Made by a program: the position numbers and the translations under genes. Source: Clostridium frigoris (lineage in GTDB: Bacteria; Bacillota; Clostridia; Clostridiales; Clostridiaceae). From it: DNA of 44,355 nucleotides. A model generated the notes under the pieces. That model saw nothing but the letters and a program-made list of their open reading frames with translations. It did no database searches and was not told the DNA's origin. This document shows, one piece after another, positions 23,742 to 32,156 of the stretch (the stretch's first letter is position 1; each line of letters starts with the position of its first letter). The stretch covers positions 1 to 44,355 of the forward strand of contig NZ_JAHLDV010000031.1 of the NCBI RefSeq assembly GCF_018861865.1. The letters are read 5' to 3'.

Positions 23742-25106
23742 ATGATAGATTTAGAAACTCTAAGTGTAGAAGAAATGACTGGTCTTAATTACATGTGCTC
23801 ATGTGGCAGAAATCATAGTGTTGGGATAGAAACTATAAAGGTTGGAAGTGGTGTTATAAGTCAGTTGCCAATTGTAATCAAACGTTATGAAGGCAGGAAA
23901 GTGTTTATTATAGAAGACACTCATACTTATGATGTTGCAGGTAAAAAAGTAGAATCTTTATTAAAAAACAAGTTTAAAGTAAGTAAATACATATTTAAAG
24001 AAGAACATTTACATCCTAGTGAATTATCTTTTGGTAAATTAATACTAGAAATTCCAGTAGATACATCAATTATAATTGCAGTAGGATCAGGTACTATTAA
24101 TGATATCTCAAGGTTCCTTAGTTATAAGATTGGTATTCCATATGTAATTGTAGGGACAGCACCATCGATGGATGGTTATGCCTCAGTAGTCTCACCACTT
24201 ATTCGAGATGGTGTTAAAGTTACTTATGACGCTGCATATCCACTCGCAATTGTTTGCGATATTGATATTATGAAGAGGGCTCCTATGCAGATGATTCAGG
24301 CAGGACTTGGAGATATCTTAGGTAAATATACAGCCTTAGCTGATTGGCATGTTGCGAATATTTTAAATGGTGAATATTTCTGCCCTGAGGTTGAAAAACT
24401 AGTCCTTAGTACTTTGAAAAAGTGTGAGCAAGCTTCAGGTGGCGTAACAAGTAGAGATGCTAAAACTGTAGAAAACATAACTGAAGCATTAATTTTATCA
24501 GGTATTGCAATTGGCATGGTTGGAGCCTCAAGACCAGCTTCTGGTGGAGAACACTATATGTCGCATTGTTTTGAGATGATGTTTATGAATAGTGGTAATA
24601 ATACAAACTGGCTTCACGGTAATACTGTAGGTGTAGGTGTAGGTGTTGGAATTGTAGCTTATGCATATAAATATGCAAAAGACATAGATCTTAATGAAAT
24701 ACTTAAAAAGGGTGACTATTTACATCTGGATAAAAACAAATGGATGAAAAATATTACAGATGTATTTACTATAAGTGGTACAAACATTATTCAATTTAAG
24801 CAAGATAGTATTAATTTTAATACGAGTGAAAGAGAAGTTGCTATGCAAAAGATAGTATCTAAGTGGAGTGCTATAAAAAACATTTGTGATGTATTCGTAC
24901 CAGAACCCACTGAAATAATTAAAACTTTGAAAAAAGCAGGTGCAGTGTGGAATCCTAAAGATTTAGGCTTTGATAAAGAAATATTTAGAAAAAGTTTTAT
25001 TGCTGCAAAAGATATGCGTAATAAGTATGGCATTCTTCAACTTCTTGAAGATATAGGAAAGCTTGATGATGCTGCCGATTATATAACAAATATTTATTAT
25101 AAATAA
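23742..25106 (+). CDS. egsA: sn-glycerol-1-phosphate dehydrogenase (EgsA/AraM family)
   Basis: This 454-residue enzyme of the iron-alcohol-dehydrogenase fold reduces dihydroxyacetone phosphate to sn-glycerol-1-phosphate. Visible parts are the N-terminal CSCGRNH motif, nucleotide-binding VGSGTINDISRF (about 108) and GTAPSMDGYAS, metal ligands in QAGLGDILGKYTALADWH, GGEHYMSHCFE and NWLHGNTVGVG. The length fits AraM-type bacterial members. TAAGGAG precedes the ATG. No sugar-operon genes are next to it; a terminator follows. Confidence 0.92.
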   Translation: MIDLETLSVEEMTGLNYMCSCGRNHSVGIETIKVGSGVISQLPIVIKRYEGRKVFIIEDTHTYDVAGKKVESLLKNKFKVSKYIFKEEHLHPSELSFGKLILEIPVDTSIIIAVGSGTINDISRFLSYKIGIPYVIVGTAPSMDGYASVVSPLIRDGVKVTYDAAYPLAIVCDIDIMKRAPMQMIQAGLGDILGKYTALADWHVANILNGEYFCPEVEKLVLSTLKKCEQASGGVTSRDAKTVENITEALILSGIAIGMVGASRPASGGEHYMSHCFEMMFMNSGNNTNWLHGNTVGVGVGVGIVAYAYKYAKDIDLNEILKKGDYLHLDKNKWMKNITDVFTISGTNIIQFKQDSINFNTSEREVAMQKIVSKWSAIKNICDVFVPEPTEIIKTLKKAGAVWNPKDLGFDKEIFRKSFIAAKDMRNKYGILQLLEDIGKLDDAADYITNIYYK

Positions 25107-25137
25107 ATGAGATATCACTCTACTTACCTCTATTTAA

Positions 25138-25186
25138 GGTAATTATGTTGAAATACATTCGACATGATTACCATTTTGTTTGTTTT
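25138..25186 (+). terminator. Terminator after egsA
   Basis: GGTAAT-T-ATGT pairs with ACAT-G-ATTACC, then a T-rich stretch (ATTTTGTTTGTTTT). Confidence 0.65.
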
Positions 25187-25235
25187 AATGTTTGTTTAGG
25201 GTGTGTTACAAAACAACTCTTGTCAAATTAGCCAA

Positions 25236-25292
25236 AACTGTTTGTTTGTAATTATATGTAAAATACCAAACAGTTGTCCTTTGTGGTATACT
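25236..25292 (+). promoter_or_regulatory. Resolvase promoter with flanking inverted repeat
   Basis: AACTGTTTG (25236-25244) and CAAACAGTT (25267-25275) are a perfect 9-bp inverted repeat 22 nt apart. The right half overlaps the -35 position of an extended -10 element, TGG-TATACT (25284-25292). This looks like a res-type or autoregulatory site for the resolvase. Confidence 0.5.
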
Positions 25293-25368
25293 TTAAACGG
25301 AAAATATGTTAATATATAGTAAAATATATGACGAATATAAAGTTAATATAATAAAAGGGGTTGTTTAT

Positions 25369-25929
25369 ATGAACATTGCTTATACCAAGGTAAGTTCAAA
25401 TCAGCAAAGTGACGACAAACAATTTTCAGAACTTAAAATTTACAACATAGAAAAATGGTTCAATGAAAAATTAACTACAGTCGAAATCCGCCCAGAATTA
25501 AATGCAATGCTTGACTTTATAAGGTCTGGAGATACAGTTTACGTGTTTGATTTTAGTAGGTTTGCCAGTTCAACCACTGAACTTCTTGATCTAGGTGAAA
25601 AGTTAGAAAGTAGGGGAATTTATCTAAAAAGTATTAATGAAAAGTTAGATACTAGTACTGTAGCAGGTAAACTTATGTTTACTATGATTAAATCTATTGT
25701 CGAGTTTCAAAAGAATACTTCGTTAGAACGTCAACAGAAAGGTATTGCAATTGCAAAAGCAAATGGGAAATATAAAGGCCGTAAAAAAATTAATTACCCA
25801 TTAAATTGGGAAGAGATTTATAACAAATATAAGGATAGAGAATTAACAGGAACTAGCGCAATGGAGTTATTAAAACTTAAAAGGAATACTTTTTATAAAC
25901 TGGTTGATGAATATAAAAGGACAAAATAA
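25369..25929 (+). CDS. Serine recombinase (resolvase/invertase), altered catalytic Arg
   Basis: This 186-residue protein has the small serine-recombinase layout: catalytic domain (about 1-120; YTKVSSNQQS with Ser9, RPELNAML, GKLMFTMIKSIVEFQKN), the arm helix with ERQQKGIAIAKANGKYKGRK, and a C-terminal HTH (about 145-183). Compared with gamma-delta resolvase, Arg8 is Lys (TKVS instead of ARVS) and Arg71 of DRLGR is Ser (SRFAS), while Arg45 and Arg68 are kept. Catalysis may be weak. Start at 25369 behind AAAGGGG. No transposase is adjacent, so it could be a relic or a regulator. Confidence 0.85.
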   Translation: MNIAYTKVSSNQQSDDKQFSELKIYNIEKWFNEKLTTVEIRPELNAMLDFIRSGDTVYVFDFSRFASSTTELLDLGEKLESRGIYLKSINEKLDTSTVAGKLMFTMIKSIVEFQKNTSLERQQKGIAIAKANGKYKGRKKINYPLNWEEIYNKYKDRELTGTSAMELLKLKRNTFYKLVDEYKRTK

Positions 25930-26057
25930 TTAATATAAGAAAAATATTTATGAAATATTATATTAATAAAAATAACGAAACTGTTGTATACTGTTTTGTA
26001 AAGGTAGTAATTAAAAAATGAAAAAAAGTATTTTATTATTAAAAAGGGGGTGTATAA

Positions 26058-26570
26058 ATGATTAGGGACGCAAACTTAAATGATTTACATGATATTTTAG
26101 AAATTTATAATGATGCAATATTACATACGACAGCTATATATGATTATAAAGCTCATACTATTGAGGAGCGAATTCAATGGTATGAAAAAAAGATTCAAGA
26201 GGGATATCCAATAATAGTGTTTGAAGAAAATAGTAAGGTTATTGGATTTGCAACATTTGGATCATTCAGGCCATGGCCAGCGTTTAAGTACACTATTGAA
26301 CATTCTATTTATGTTCATGAAAAATACAGCAATAAAGGGATAGGAACCACACTACTTAAAGAGATAATACGAATTTGTGATGAAAGAGAGTTTGCAACCA
26401 TGGTAGCTGGAATTGATGGTTCAAATGAAAATAGTATAAAAATGCATGAAAAGTTAGGTTTTAAATATTCAGGTACTATAAATAAAGCTGGATATAAATT
26501 TGAAAAATGGCTTAATCTAGTTTTTTATCAATTAGAACTTAAAGGTCCTAATAATCCATTAGAGAATTAA
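26058..26570 (+). CDS. GNAT acetyltransferase, phosphinothricin-acetyltransferase-like
   Basis: This 170-residue protein matches the PAT/YwnH type of GNAT: IYNDAILHTTAIYDYK near the N-terminus, GFATFGSFRPWPAFKYTIEHSIYVHEKYSNKGIGTTLL with the acetyl-CoA-binding segment (about 80-100), and SNENSIKMHEKLGFKYSGTI. Such enzymes N-acetylate amino-acid analogues, for example methionine sulfoximine; the true substrate is unknown. Start behind AAAGGGGG. The Nudix and alkyltransferase-like genes follow on the same strand with short gaps. Confidence 0.88.
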   Translation: MIRDANLNDLHDILEIYNDAILHTTAIYDYKAHTIEERIQWYEKKIQEGYPIIVFEENSKVIGFATFGSFRPWPAFKYTIEHSIYVHEKYSNKGIGTTLLKEIIRICDEREFATMVAGIDGSNENSIKMHEKLGFKYSGTINKAGYKFEKWLNLVFYQLELKGPNNPLEN

Positions 26571-26604
26571 AAAATAAAATTACATAGAAAGTAGGGGAGA
26601 CATC

Positions 26605-27120
26605 ATGTCTGAATTATGTGATATCTATAATATTAAGGGTAATAAGACCGAAAAAGTCTTTGAGCGTGGTGATGCTTTAAAGGATGGTCAATTTCAGCTA
26701 GTCACAGATATTTGGATTATTAATAATAATTTACAAATATTAATTCAAAAAAGATCTAAGAATAAAAAAATCTCTCCAAATATTTGGGCAACTCATGGTG
26801 GATGTGTAGCTACCAATGAGACTAGTGTAAATGGTTGTATAAGAGAATCTTATGAAGAAATTGGAATTGTACTTAAAATTAAAGATATAGAACTATTAAT
26901 TAGAAGTACCAATGATAATTTAATTATGGATAGCTATATAGTGATGCAGGAATTTAATATTTCATCAGCTGTATTACAGATAGAAGAGGTTAGCGATATA
27001 AAATGGGTATCACTAAATGAATTAGAGGATATGGTTAAAAATAAATATTTCTTTAATTATCTAGAACTACCATACGTAATTAAATTTATTAATACCCAAA
27101 AATCAAATAGGCAATTATAA
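26605..27120 (+). CDS. Nudix hydrolase (YfcD/IPP-isomerase-like)
   Basis: This 171-residue protein has a complete Nudix box at about residues 73-95 (GGCVATNETSVNG with RESYEEIGI, fitting GX5EX7REUXEEXGU). The N-terminal part (NKTEKVFERGDALKDGQFQLVTDIWI) and ISPNIWATHGG resemble the YfcD branch related to isopentenyl-diphosphate isomerase. It hydrolyses a nucleoside-diphosphate-linked substrate not identifiable here. AGGGGAG precedes the ATG. It lies 34 nt after the GNAT gene, so probably the same transcript. Confidence 0.88.
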   Translation: MSELCDIYNIKGNKTEKVFERGDALKDGQFQLVTDIWIINNNLQILIQKRSKNKKISPNIWATHGGCVATNETSVNGCIRESYEEIGIVLKIKDIELLIRSTNDNLIMDSYIVMQEFNISSAVLQIEEVSDIKWVSLNELEDMVKNKYFFNYLELPYVIKFINTQKSNRQL

Positions 27121-27132
27121 CTATTACATATA

Positions 27133-27170
27133 ATTAAACAATAAACTATTATAATACTTTATTGTTTAAT
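27133..27170. repeat. 13-bp hairpin between Nudix and ATL genes
   Basis: ATTAAACAATAAA (27133-27145) and TTTATTGTTTAAT (27158-27170), ending just before the ribosome binding site of the next gene. It could attenuate or terminate weakly; no separate T-run. Confidence 0.5.
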
Positions 27171-27184
27171 AGGAAGGGGCTAAC

Positions 27185-27517
27185 ATGGAACCTTTTACAG
27201 AAAGAGTTGTGGAAATAATTAAAGGTATACCCACAGGTAAGGTCATGACATACGGTCAAATTGCAACGCTAGCTGGAAGCCCTAGAGGGGCTAGGCAAGT
27301 AGTTAGGATTCTCCATACCTTAAGTAAAAAATATAAACTGCCTTGGCATAGAGTTGTAAATATAAAAGGGGAGATTAGTATAAATGATTGTGAATCCCAT
27401 AATGTGCAGAGAATGTTTCTTGAGAACGAAGGTATAAAATTTAATGAGCACAACTCTATCGATTTAAATGAATTTCAATTTAAATATTTGACTAAAATAA
27501 TAAAAAATACTTCATAA
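27185..27517 (+). CDS. Alkyltransferase-like protein (ATL), Trp in place of Cys
   Basis: This 110-residue protein is homologous to the C-terminal domain of O6-methylguanine-DNA methyltransferase: PTGKVMTYGQIATLAGSPRGARQV with the Arg finger, and the active-site motif PWHRV where methyltransferases have PCHRV (Trp at about residue 54). ATL proteins of this kind cannot accept the alkyl group; they bind O6-alkylguanine and hand the lesion to nucleotide excision repair. GGAAGGGG precedes the ATG. A terminator overlaps its end. Confidence 0.92.
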   Translation: MEPFTERVVEIIKGIPTGKVMTYGQIATLAGSPRGARQVVRILHTLSKKYKLPWHRVVNIKGEISINDCESHNVQRMFLENEGIKFNEHNSIDLNEFQFKYLTKIIKNTS

Positions 27518-27536
27518 TAGTTTATGAAGTATTTTA
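27503..27536 (+). terminator. Hairpin at end of ATL gene
   Basis: AATACTTCATAA and TTATGAAGTATT arms, then TTTACC; overlaps the last codons of the ATL gene. Confidence 0.65.
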
Positions 27537-27581
27537 CCACTATTATTATTATGAGTACTATATAATAATAGAAAGTAGTAG

Positions 27582-27788
27582 CTAAGCCTTTCTACTTCTG
27601 AATATAAACACGATAATATTAACAGCAGATAACCCTACTAAAATGTATATAAATCTAGCTAGGAATGGTATACCTCCAAAGATTGTACTAACTAAATTAA
27701 AATTTAATAAACCTAAAAGTCCCCAGTTTAATGCGCCAACCAATACAAATATAAATGAAAGTTTGTCTATATTATTAAGTTTATACAT
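27582..27788 (-). CDS. DUF378 small membrane protein
   Basis: This 68-residue protein has two membrane segments (about 8-30 and 38-60) and the family-type LVGALNWGLLGLLNFNLVSTIFG and ARFIYILVGLSAV stretches. Function is unknown for DUF378. The ATG at 27788 follows GGAGG; an in-frame start four codons earlier is within the ribosome binding site. Single gene, convergent with the ATL gene. Confidence 0.88.
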   Translation of the reverse strand: MYKLNNIDKLSFIFVLVGALNWGLLGLLNFNLVSTIFGGIPFLARFIYILVGLSAVNIIVFIFRSRKA

Positions 27789-28036
27789 AATTACCTCCAC
27801 ACTATTATAATTATTTCTAGTTGTTTAAATTATATTAGAAATATAATATTTTAGAACTATTTAATGACTTCTTTAGAGTATTATTAATATGAGTGGAGAT
27901 GAATTTATAATTTCAAAGTTTATTTAGATTTTATAGCTAGCATATACGAACATTTACATTACTATTTACAATATTGTATGTTATAATATGAATGATAATC
28001 GTTTTATATCTTAATACGTACGTGTGGAGGCAAAAT

Positions 28037-29467
28037 ATGAGAAATACTTATAATACACCATTAAATAGTAGATACGCATCAAAAGAAATGAGTTTTTTAT
28101 TCTCAGATGATATGAAATTTAAAACTTGGAGAAAGCTTTGGGTAGCCTTAGCTGAAGGTGAAAAATTATTAGGACTTAATATAACGCAAGCTCAAATTGA
28201 TGAGCTTAAAGCCAATGTTGATAATGTAAATTATGAAGTTGCTGAGGAAAAAGAAAAGGAAATAAGACATGATGTAATGAGCCATGTATATGCATACGGT
28301 GTTCAATGTCCAACTGCAAAGGGAATAATCCATTTAGGAGCTACTAGCTGTTATGTAGGTGATAACACAGACCTTATCATCATGAAAAAGGCTTTATTAT
28401 TAATTAAGAAAAAATTAGTTAATGTAATTAGTAAATCTTCAACATTTGCATTAAAATATAAAGATATTCCTACTTTAGGTTACACGCATTTACAACCAGC
28501 ACAATTAACTACTGTAGGTAAAAGAGCTACACTTTGGATTCAAGATTTAGTAATGGATCTAGAAAATTTGGACTTCGTAATTAATAATATTAAGTTACTT
28601 GGAGTAAAGGGAACTACTGGAACTCAAGCTAGCTTTATGAACTTATTCGAAAACGATGAGAAGAAGGTTAAAGACTTAGATAAATATGTAGCAAATAAAA
28701 TGGGATTTGTTGATACATATCCAGTTACTGGTCAAACTTATTCTAGAAAAGTAGATTCTATAATTTTAAACACACTTTCAGAAATAGCTCAAAGTGCTTA
28801 TAAATTTAGTAATGATTTAAGAATACTTCAAAGTATGAAAGAGTTAGAGGAACCATTTGAGAAAAAACAAATCGGATCTTCTGCAATGGCATACAAAAGA
28901 AATCCTATGCGTTCTGAACGAATTAGTTCTTTATCTAGGTATATTATAGTAGATTCATTAAATCCTGCTATAACAGCAGCAACACAATGGTTTGAGAGAA
29001 CACTAGATGATTCAGCTAATAAGAGAATATCTGTAGCTGAAGCGTTCCTCGCACTTGATGGAGTATTAAATTTATATATGAATATAGCAGGGAACATGGT
29101 TGTGTATGAAAAGGTAATTACTTCTCATGTGAATCATGAGCTACCATTTATGGCTACAGAAAATATCCTTATGGAAGCAGTTAAAAAGGGCGGAGACAGA
29201 CAAGATCTTCATGAACACCTTAGAGTTCATTCTATGGCTGCAGCAAAACGTGTCAAAGAAGAAGGGCTAAACAATGATCTTATAGAAAGAATCATAAATG
29301 ATCCAATCTTTAAGATGTCAAAAGAAGAGATTATAGCTGTAATTGATCCAATTAAATTTGTTGGAAGAGCACCAAGTCAAGTAGTAGATTTTATAGCGGA
29401 ATATGTAAATCCAATACTCACAGCTAATAAAGATGCAATTGGCGTTGAAACAGCTATCAACGTATAA
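28037..29467 (+). CDS. purB: Adenylosuccinate lyase
   Basis: This 476-residue fumarase-superfamily enzyme acts in purine synthesis (SAICAR to AICAR, adenylosuccinate to AMP). Visible are TSCYVGDNTDLI (about 95), GYTHLQPAQLTTVGKRA (about 145), GVKGTTGTQASF, and the signature GSSAMAYKRNPMRSERI (about 280), where Ala replaces the usual Pro in the GSSAMPYKRNP form. GTGGAGG precedes the ATG at 28037. A single CGAACATT at 27947-27954 resembles half of a PurR box but has no clear partner. A strong terminator follows. Confidence 0.95.
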   Translation: MRNTYNTPLNSRYASKEMSFLFSDDMKFKTWRKLWVALAEGEKLLGLNITQAQIDELKANVDNVNYEVAEEKEKEIRHDVMSHVYAYGVQCPTAKGIIHLGATSCYVGDNTDLIIMKKALLLIKKKLVNVISKSSTFALKYKDIPTLGYTHLQPAQLTTVGKRATLWIQDLVMDLENLDFVINNIKLLGVKGTTGTQASFMNLFENDEKKVKDLDKYVANKMGFVDTYPVTGQTYSRKVDSIILNTLSEIAQSAYKFSNDLRILQSMKELEEPFEKKQIGSSAMAYKRNPMRSERISSLSRYIIVDSLNPAITAATQWFERTLDDSANKRISVAEAFLALDGVLNLYMNIAGNMVVYEKVITSHVNHELPFMATENILMEAVKKGGDRQDLHEHLRVHSMAAAKRVKEEGLNNDLIERIINDPIFKMSKEEIIAVIDPIKFVGRAPSQVVDFIAEYVNPILTANKDAIGVETAINV

Positions 29468-29499
29468 TATCAAATATTATATAAATTAAACTGCAAAAG

Positions 29500-29532
29500 G
29501 CTATCAGTAAAAAAAACTGATAGCTTTTTAAT
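29500..29532 (+). terminator. Terminator after purB
   Basis: GCTATCAGT and ACTGATAGC stem with an A-rich loop and a T-run. Confidence 0.88.
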
Positions 29533-29598
29533 TTTATAAAAATTAAAAAATTCTATTATATTTCAAAATAAGTATGATTTTACCCCCTCTTTTGTAGT

Positions 29599-29638
29599 AT
29601 AATAATGTCGTGAAATGTAAGTTTCACGACATTATTAT
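29599..29638. promoter_or_regulatory. 17-bp perfect hairpin before Xer-type gene
   Basis: Arms at 29599-29615 and 29622-29638, loop TGTAAG, ending about 18 nt before the start codon. It would fold in the leader of the recombinase mRNA or act as a dimeric protein-binding site. It does not look like a dif site. Confidence 0.55.
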
Positions 29639-29655
29639 GTATTTTGGAGGTTATT

Positions 29656-30657
29656 ATGAAATCTGATATTAATGGTATTTATAACAATGAACTCCCACCG
29701 TTTCTAAATGATTATTTTAATTATTTAGCTACTATTAAAGGCTGTTCTATTAATACGATTGTTGCTTATACTGCCGATTTGTCACTACTATTAAAGTTTC
29801 TAAAAATGTATAAGGGTTTAGTCTCTTCAGATAAGAACTTAAAGCTCGAAGACATTATAATTAGCGATTTAACCTTAGATGAATTAAAAACTCTTACGCT
29901 CCAAGATTTATACGCCTTTATCTCCTATCTTGGTAAATATAGAGCTAATGGCAATTATGCTAAGGCTAGAAAAATTGCATCCATAAAGTCCCTATTCAAG
30001 TATTTAACAACTAAGGCTAAAGTACTAACTGTAGACCCAACAATAGATTTAGAATCCCCCAAACTTGGCAAAAGAAGTCCCGTTTTTTTAACCTTAGATG
30101 AAAGTAAAGACCTACTTGAGGCTACAATCTCTCGAGATAAACATTCTATTCGCGACCATACTATTATTACATTATTTTTAAACTGCGGTCTCAGACTGTC
30201 AGAACTTTGCAGTATAAATTTATCTGATATGAAAGAAGATACATTATCTGTAATTGGGAAAGGAAATAAAGAGCGAACAATTTATTTGAATAAAGCATCA
30301 CTTAGAGCAATCTATAAATATTTACCTATTAGGAATATGAAAATAGATAAAATTCATGTTGAGGATAAAGATGCCCTCTTTATAAGTGGAAAATTTGGAA
30401 GAATTAACAAAAGAACTGTAGAAAGAATTGTAAAAAAACATATTGGGGATGCTGGGCTCAATAAAAATAAATATACTCCTCATAAATTAAGACATACTTC
30501 AGCTACCCTTATGTATAAATATGGGAATGTAGATATTCGTAGTTTGCAAGACATATTAGGTCATGAAAATATTTCTACTACTCAAATATATACTCATGCG
30601 GACAATGAAAAACTAAGAAATGCTGTTAAGTCGAATCCTCTCTCTGATGAGCAATAG
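29656..30657 (+). CDS. Tyrosine recombinase (XerC/XerD-like)
   Basis: This 333-residue protein has an N-terminal SAM-like core-binding domain (about 10-120; FNYLATIKGCSINTIVAYTADL) and a catalytic domain (about 150-325) with Arg in NCGLRLSELCSI, Lys in VIGKGNKERTI, the HxxR box HKLRHTSATLMY, LGHENISTTQ and Tyr in IYTH. Length is normal for Xer proteins plus a small insert. It probably resolves chromosome dimers or is a related chromosomal recombinase. Start at the ATG behind TTGGAGG. Gene order (Xer, acidic protein, lexA, PLP lyase) looks chromosomal, not phage. Confidence 0.9.
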   Translation: MKSDINGIYNNELPPFLNDYFNYLATIKGCSINTIVAYTADLSLLLKFLKMYKGLVSSDKNLKLEDIIISDLTLDELKTLTLQDLYAFISYLGKYRANGNYAKARKIASIKSLFKYLTTKAKVLTVDPTIDLESPKLGKRSPVFLTLDESKDLLEATISRDKHSIRDHTIITLFLNCGLRLSELCSINLSDMKEDTLSVIGKGNKERTIYLNKASLRAIYKYLPIRNMKIDKIHVEDKDALFISGKFGRINKRTVERIVKKHIGDAGLNKNKYTPHKLRHTSATLMYKYGNVDIRSLQDILGHENISTTQIYTHADNEKLRNAVKSNPLSDEQ

Positions 30658-30663
30658 CAATAA

Positions 30664-30707
30664 AAAGGAGTATATAATATCACAGATGTGATATTATATA
30701 CTCCTTT
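30664..30707. terminator. 21-bp bidirectional terminator hairpin
   Basis: Perfect arms at 30664-30684 and 30687-30707 between convergent genes. The A-rich and T-rich ends allow termination on both strands. Confidence 0.8.
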
Positions 30708-30740
30708 ACCCTTTTACTCTATATAATTTGCACTTTCTGC

Positions 30741-31226
30741 TTATACCTTCTTTAGTCTTATAAGCCCTGGAAATTCTTCCTTAAGAAATTCTGAATTATC
30801 TTCTTCATCCTCAAGTAACTCTTTTGCTCCATCTATGTCATCTATAAATTCCCAAACCTCATTGTTTTCAGGTATGTATTTATCTTTATTCAGCTTTTCT
30901 TGCTTTTCCTCAGCTAAAAATGCTTCATAAGCTTTAATTTTTGACGCTTCCTCATCTTTCGATGTTTCTTCAACCTTATTATCTATTGTCCCTTCCTCGA
31001 GTGCTGGTTCATCAATTTTATCCACGTTATAAATATCATCATCTAACTTTCCAGTTCCCGCATTCTCAAAGACTTCGTCAATTTTTATAGCCTTAACATC
31101 AAAACCTTCAAGTTCTAAACATTTTCCACAGTTATCACATTTCTTATTTGAATTTAATTCGCAGACTTCACAATCACCACAGTCATTACAAATTTTCTTA
31201 TTATTAAATATACAGTTTTTAGACAT
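30741..31226 (-). CDS. Acidic protein with N-terminal Cys cluster
   Basis: This 161-residue protein has eight or more cysteines in residues about 5-38 (CIFNNKKICNDCGDCEVCEL, then CDNCGKC), spaced like a zinc or iron-sulfur site. A strongly acidic, probably disordered middle (about 45-110) is followed by a C-terminal conserved-looking stretch (VWEFIDDIDGAKELLEDE ... FPGLIRLKKV). No known family comes to mind, though I recall clostridial homologues beside lexA. Start at the ATG 31226 behind a weak GGGGTG site. Divergent from lexA. Confidence 0.65.
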   Translation of the reverse strand: MSKNCIFNNKKICNDCGDCEVCELNSNKKCDNCGKCLELEGFDVKAIKIDEVFENAGTGKLDDDIYNVDKIDEPALEEGTIDNKVEETSKDEEASKIKAYEAFLAEEKQEKLNKDKYIPENNEVWEFIDDIDGAKELLEDEEDNSEFLKEEFPGLIRLKKV

Positions 31227-31368
31227 ACAACACCCCACTACATTTATTTCAAATACTATCATAATAGACTATTATAACAAATAAGGTATCATTAATCAAA
31301 TACTTATACAATTTGATTATCTATTATGCATTTTATATAGTCGTTTTTTACACTTATGCCCTAAAACA

Positions 31369-31407
31369 GAACATTTGTTTGATGTTTTTATATTTATATG
31401 GTATAAT
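31369..31407 (+). promoter_or_regulatory. lexA promoter with overlapping LexA box
   Basis: TTGATG (31379-31384), 17 nt, TATAAT (31402-31407). A LexA-type box GAACATTTGTTT (31369-31380, consensus GAAC-N4-GTTC/T) overlaps the -35, so lexA is probably autoregulated. Confidence 0.65.
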
Positions 31408-31432
31408 TTCAGCATGAATGTGAGGTGTTTAC

Positions 31433-32041
31433 ATGTTAACTCCAAAAAAAGATAAACAGAGTGAAATATATAACTTTATAAAAGATCAAGTTCAATTAAA
31501 AGGATATCCACCCTCAGTAAGAGAAATATGTGTAGCTGTAGGATTGAAATCCACCTCAACTGTTCATGGTCATTTAGAAAGATTAGAGAAAAAAGGATAT
31601 ATACGTAGAGACCCTGCTAAACCTCGTGCTATAGAACTATTAAAGGATTCTGTTATAAGAAAAGAACTTATAGATATTCCTATTATAGGTAAAATTACTG
31701 CTGGTGTCCCAATCCTTGCGGTTGAGAATGTTGAAGATACATTTACTATACCATTAAATTTTACCAAAACTAATAATGAACTATTTATGCTTAAAGTTTC
31801 TGGTAGTAGTATGATTGAAGCCGGAATATTAGATGGTGATCTTGCTATAATTGAGAAAGTTAATGCAGCTAAAAATGGAGATATAGTTGTAGCTCTTATT
31901 GATAATGAAGCAACTATTAAAAGATTTTTTAAAGAAAAAGGACATATAAGGCTTCAACCTGAAAATTCTACTATGTCCCCTATCATATTAGATGATTGTT
32001 CAATTTTAGGTATACTTGTAGGCATTTACAGAAAGTATTAA
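31433..32041 (+). CDS. lexA: LexA SOS repressor
   Basis: This 202-residue protein has an N-terminal winged HTH (about 1-70; [35 protein letters not shown]), an Ala-Gly cleavage site in GKITAGVP (about residue 90), and a peptidase S24 domain with catalytic Ser in [10 protein letters not shown] (about 126) and Lys in [12 protein letters not shown] (about 163). RecA-stimulated self-cleavage relieves repression of DNA-damage genes. A LexA box overlaps its promoter. A strong terminator follows. Confidence 0.97.
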   Translation: MLTPKKDKQSEIYNFIKDQVQLKGYPPSVREICVAVGLKSTSTVHGHLERLEKKGYIRRDPAKPRAIELLKDSVIRKELIDIPIIGKITAGVPILAVENVEDTFTIPLNFTKTNNELFMLKVSGSSMIEAGILDGDLAIIEKVNAAKNGDIVVALIDNEATIKRFFKEKGHIRLQPENSTMSPIILDDCSILGILVGIYRKY

Positions 32042-32057
32042 CTATCCCTTTAAAATA

Positions 32058-32106
32058 AGCAAAAGAGACTATAATGATTAAATCATTGTAGTCTCTTTTG
32101 CTTTTC
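32058..32106. terminator. 22-bp bidirectional terminator
   Basis: Arms 32058-32079 and 32081-32102 (one G-T wobble), with T-rich and A-rich flanks, between convergent lexA and the PLP lyase gene. Confidence 0.85.
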
Positions 32107-32156
32107 TACTATGTTGATAGGAGTAAATATAACATACATAAATATTTACATTTAAG

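Noticed and set aside
27947-27954. PurR box before purB
   Set aside because: Only one CGAACATT half-site is present; no inverted partner at the usual spacing was found, so PurR control is not claimed.
29656-31226. Prophage or integrative element around the tyrosine recombinase
   Set aside because: Neighbours are ordinary chromosomal genes (purB, lexA), no phage structural genes occur and no attachment-site repeats were found.
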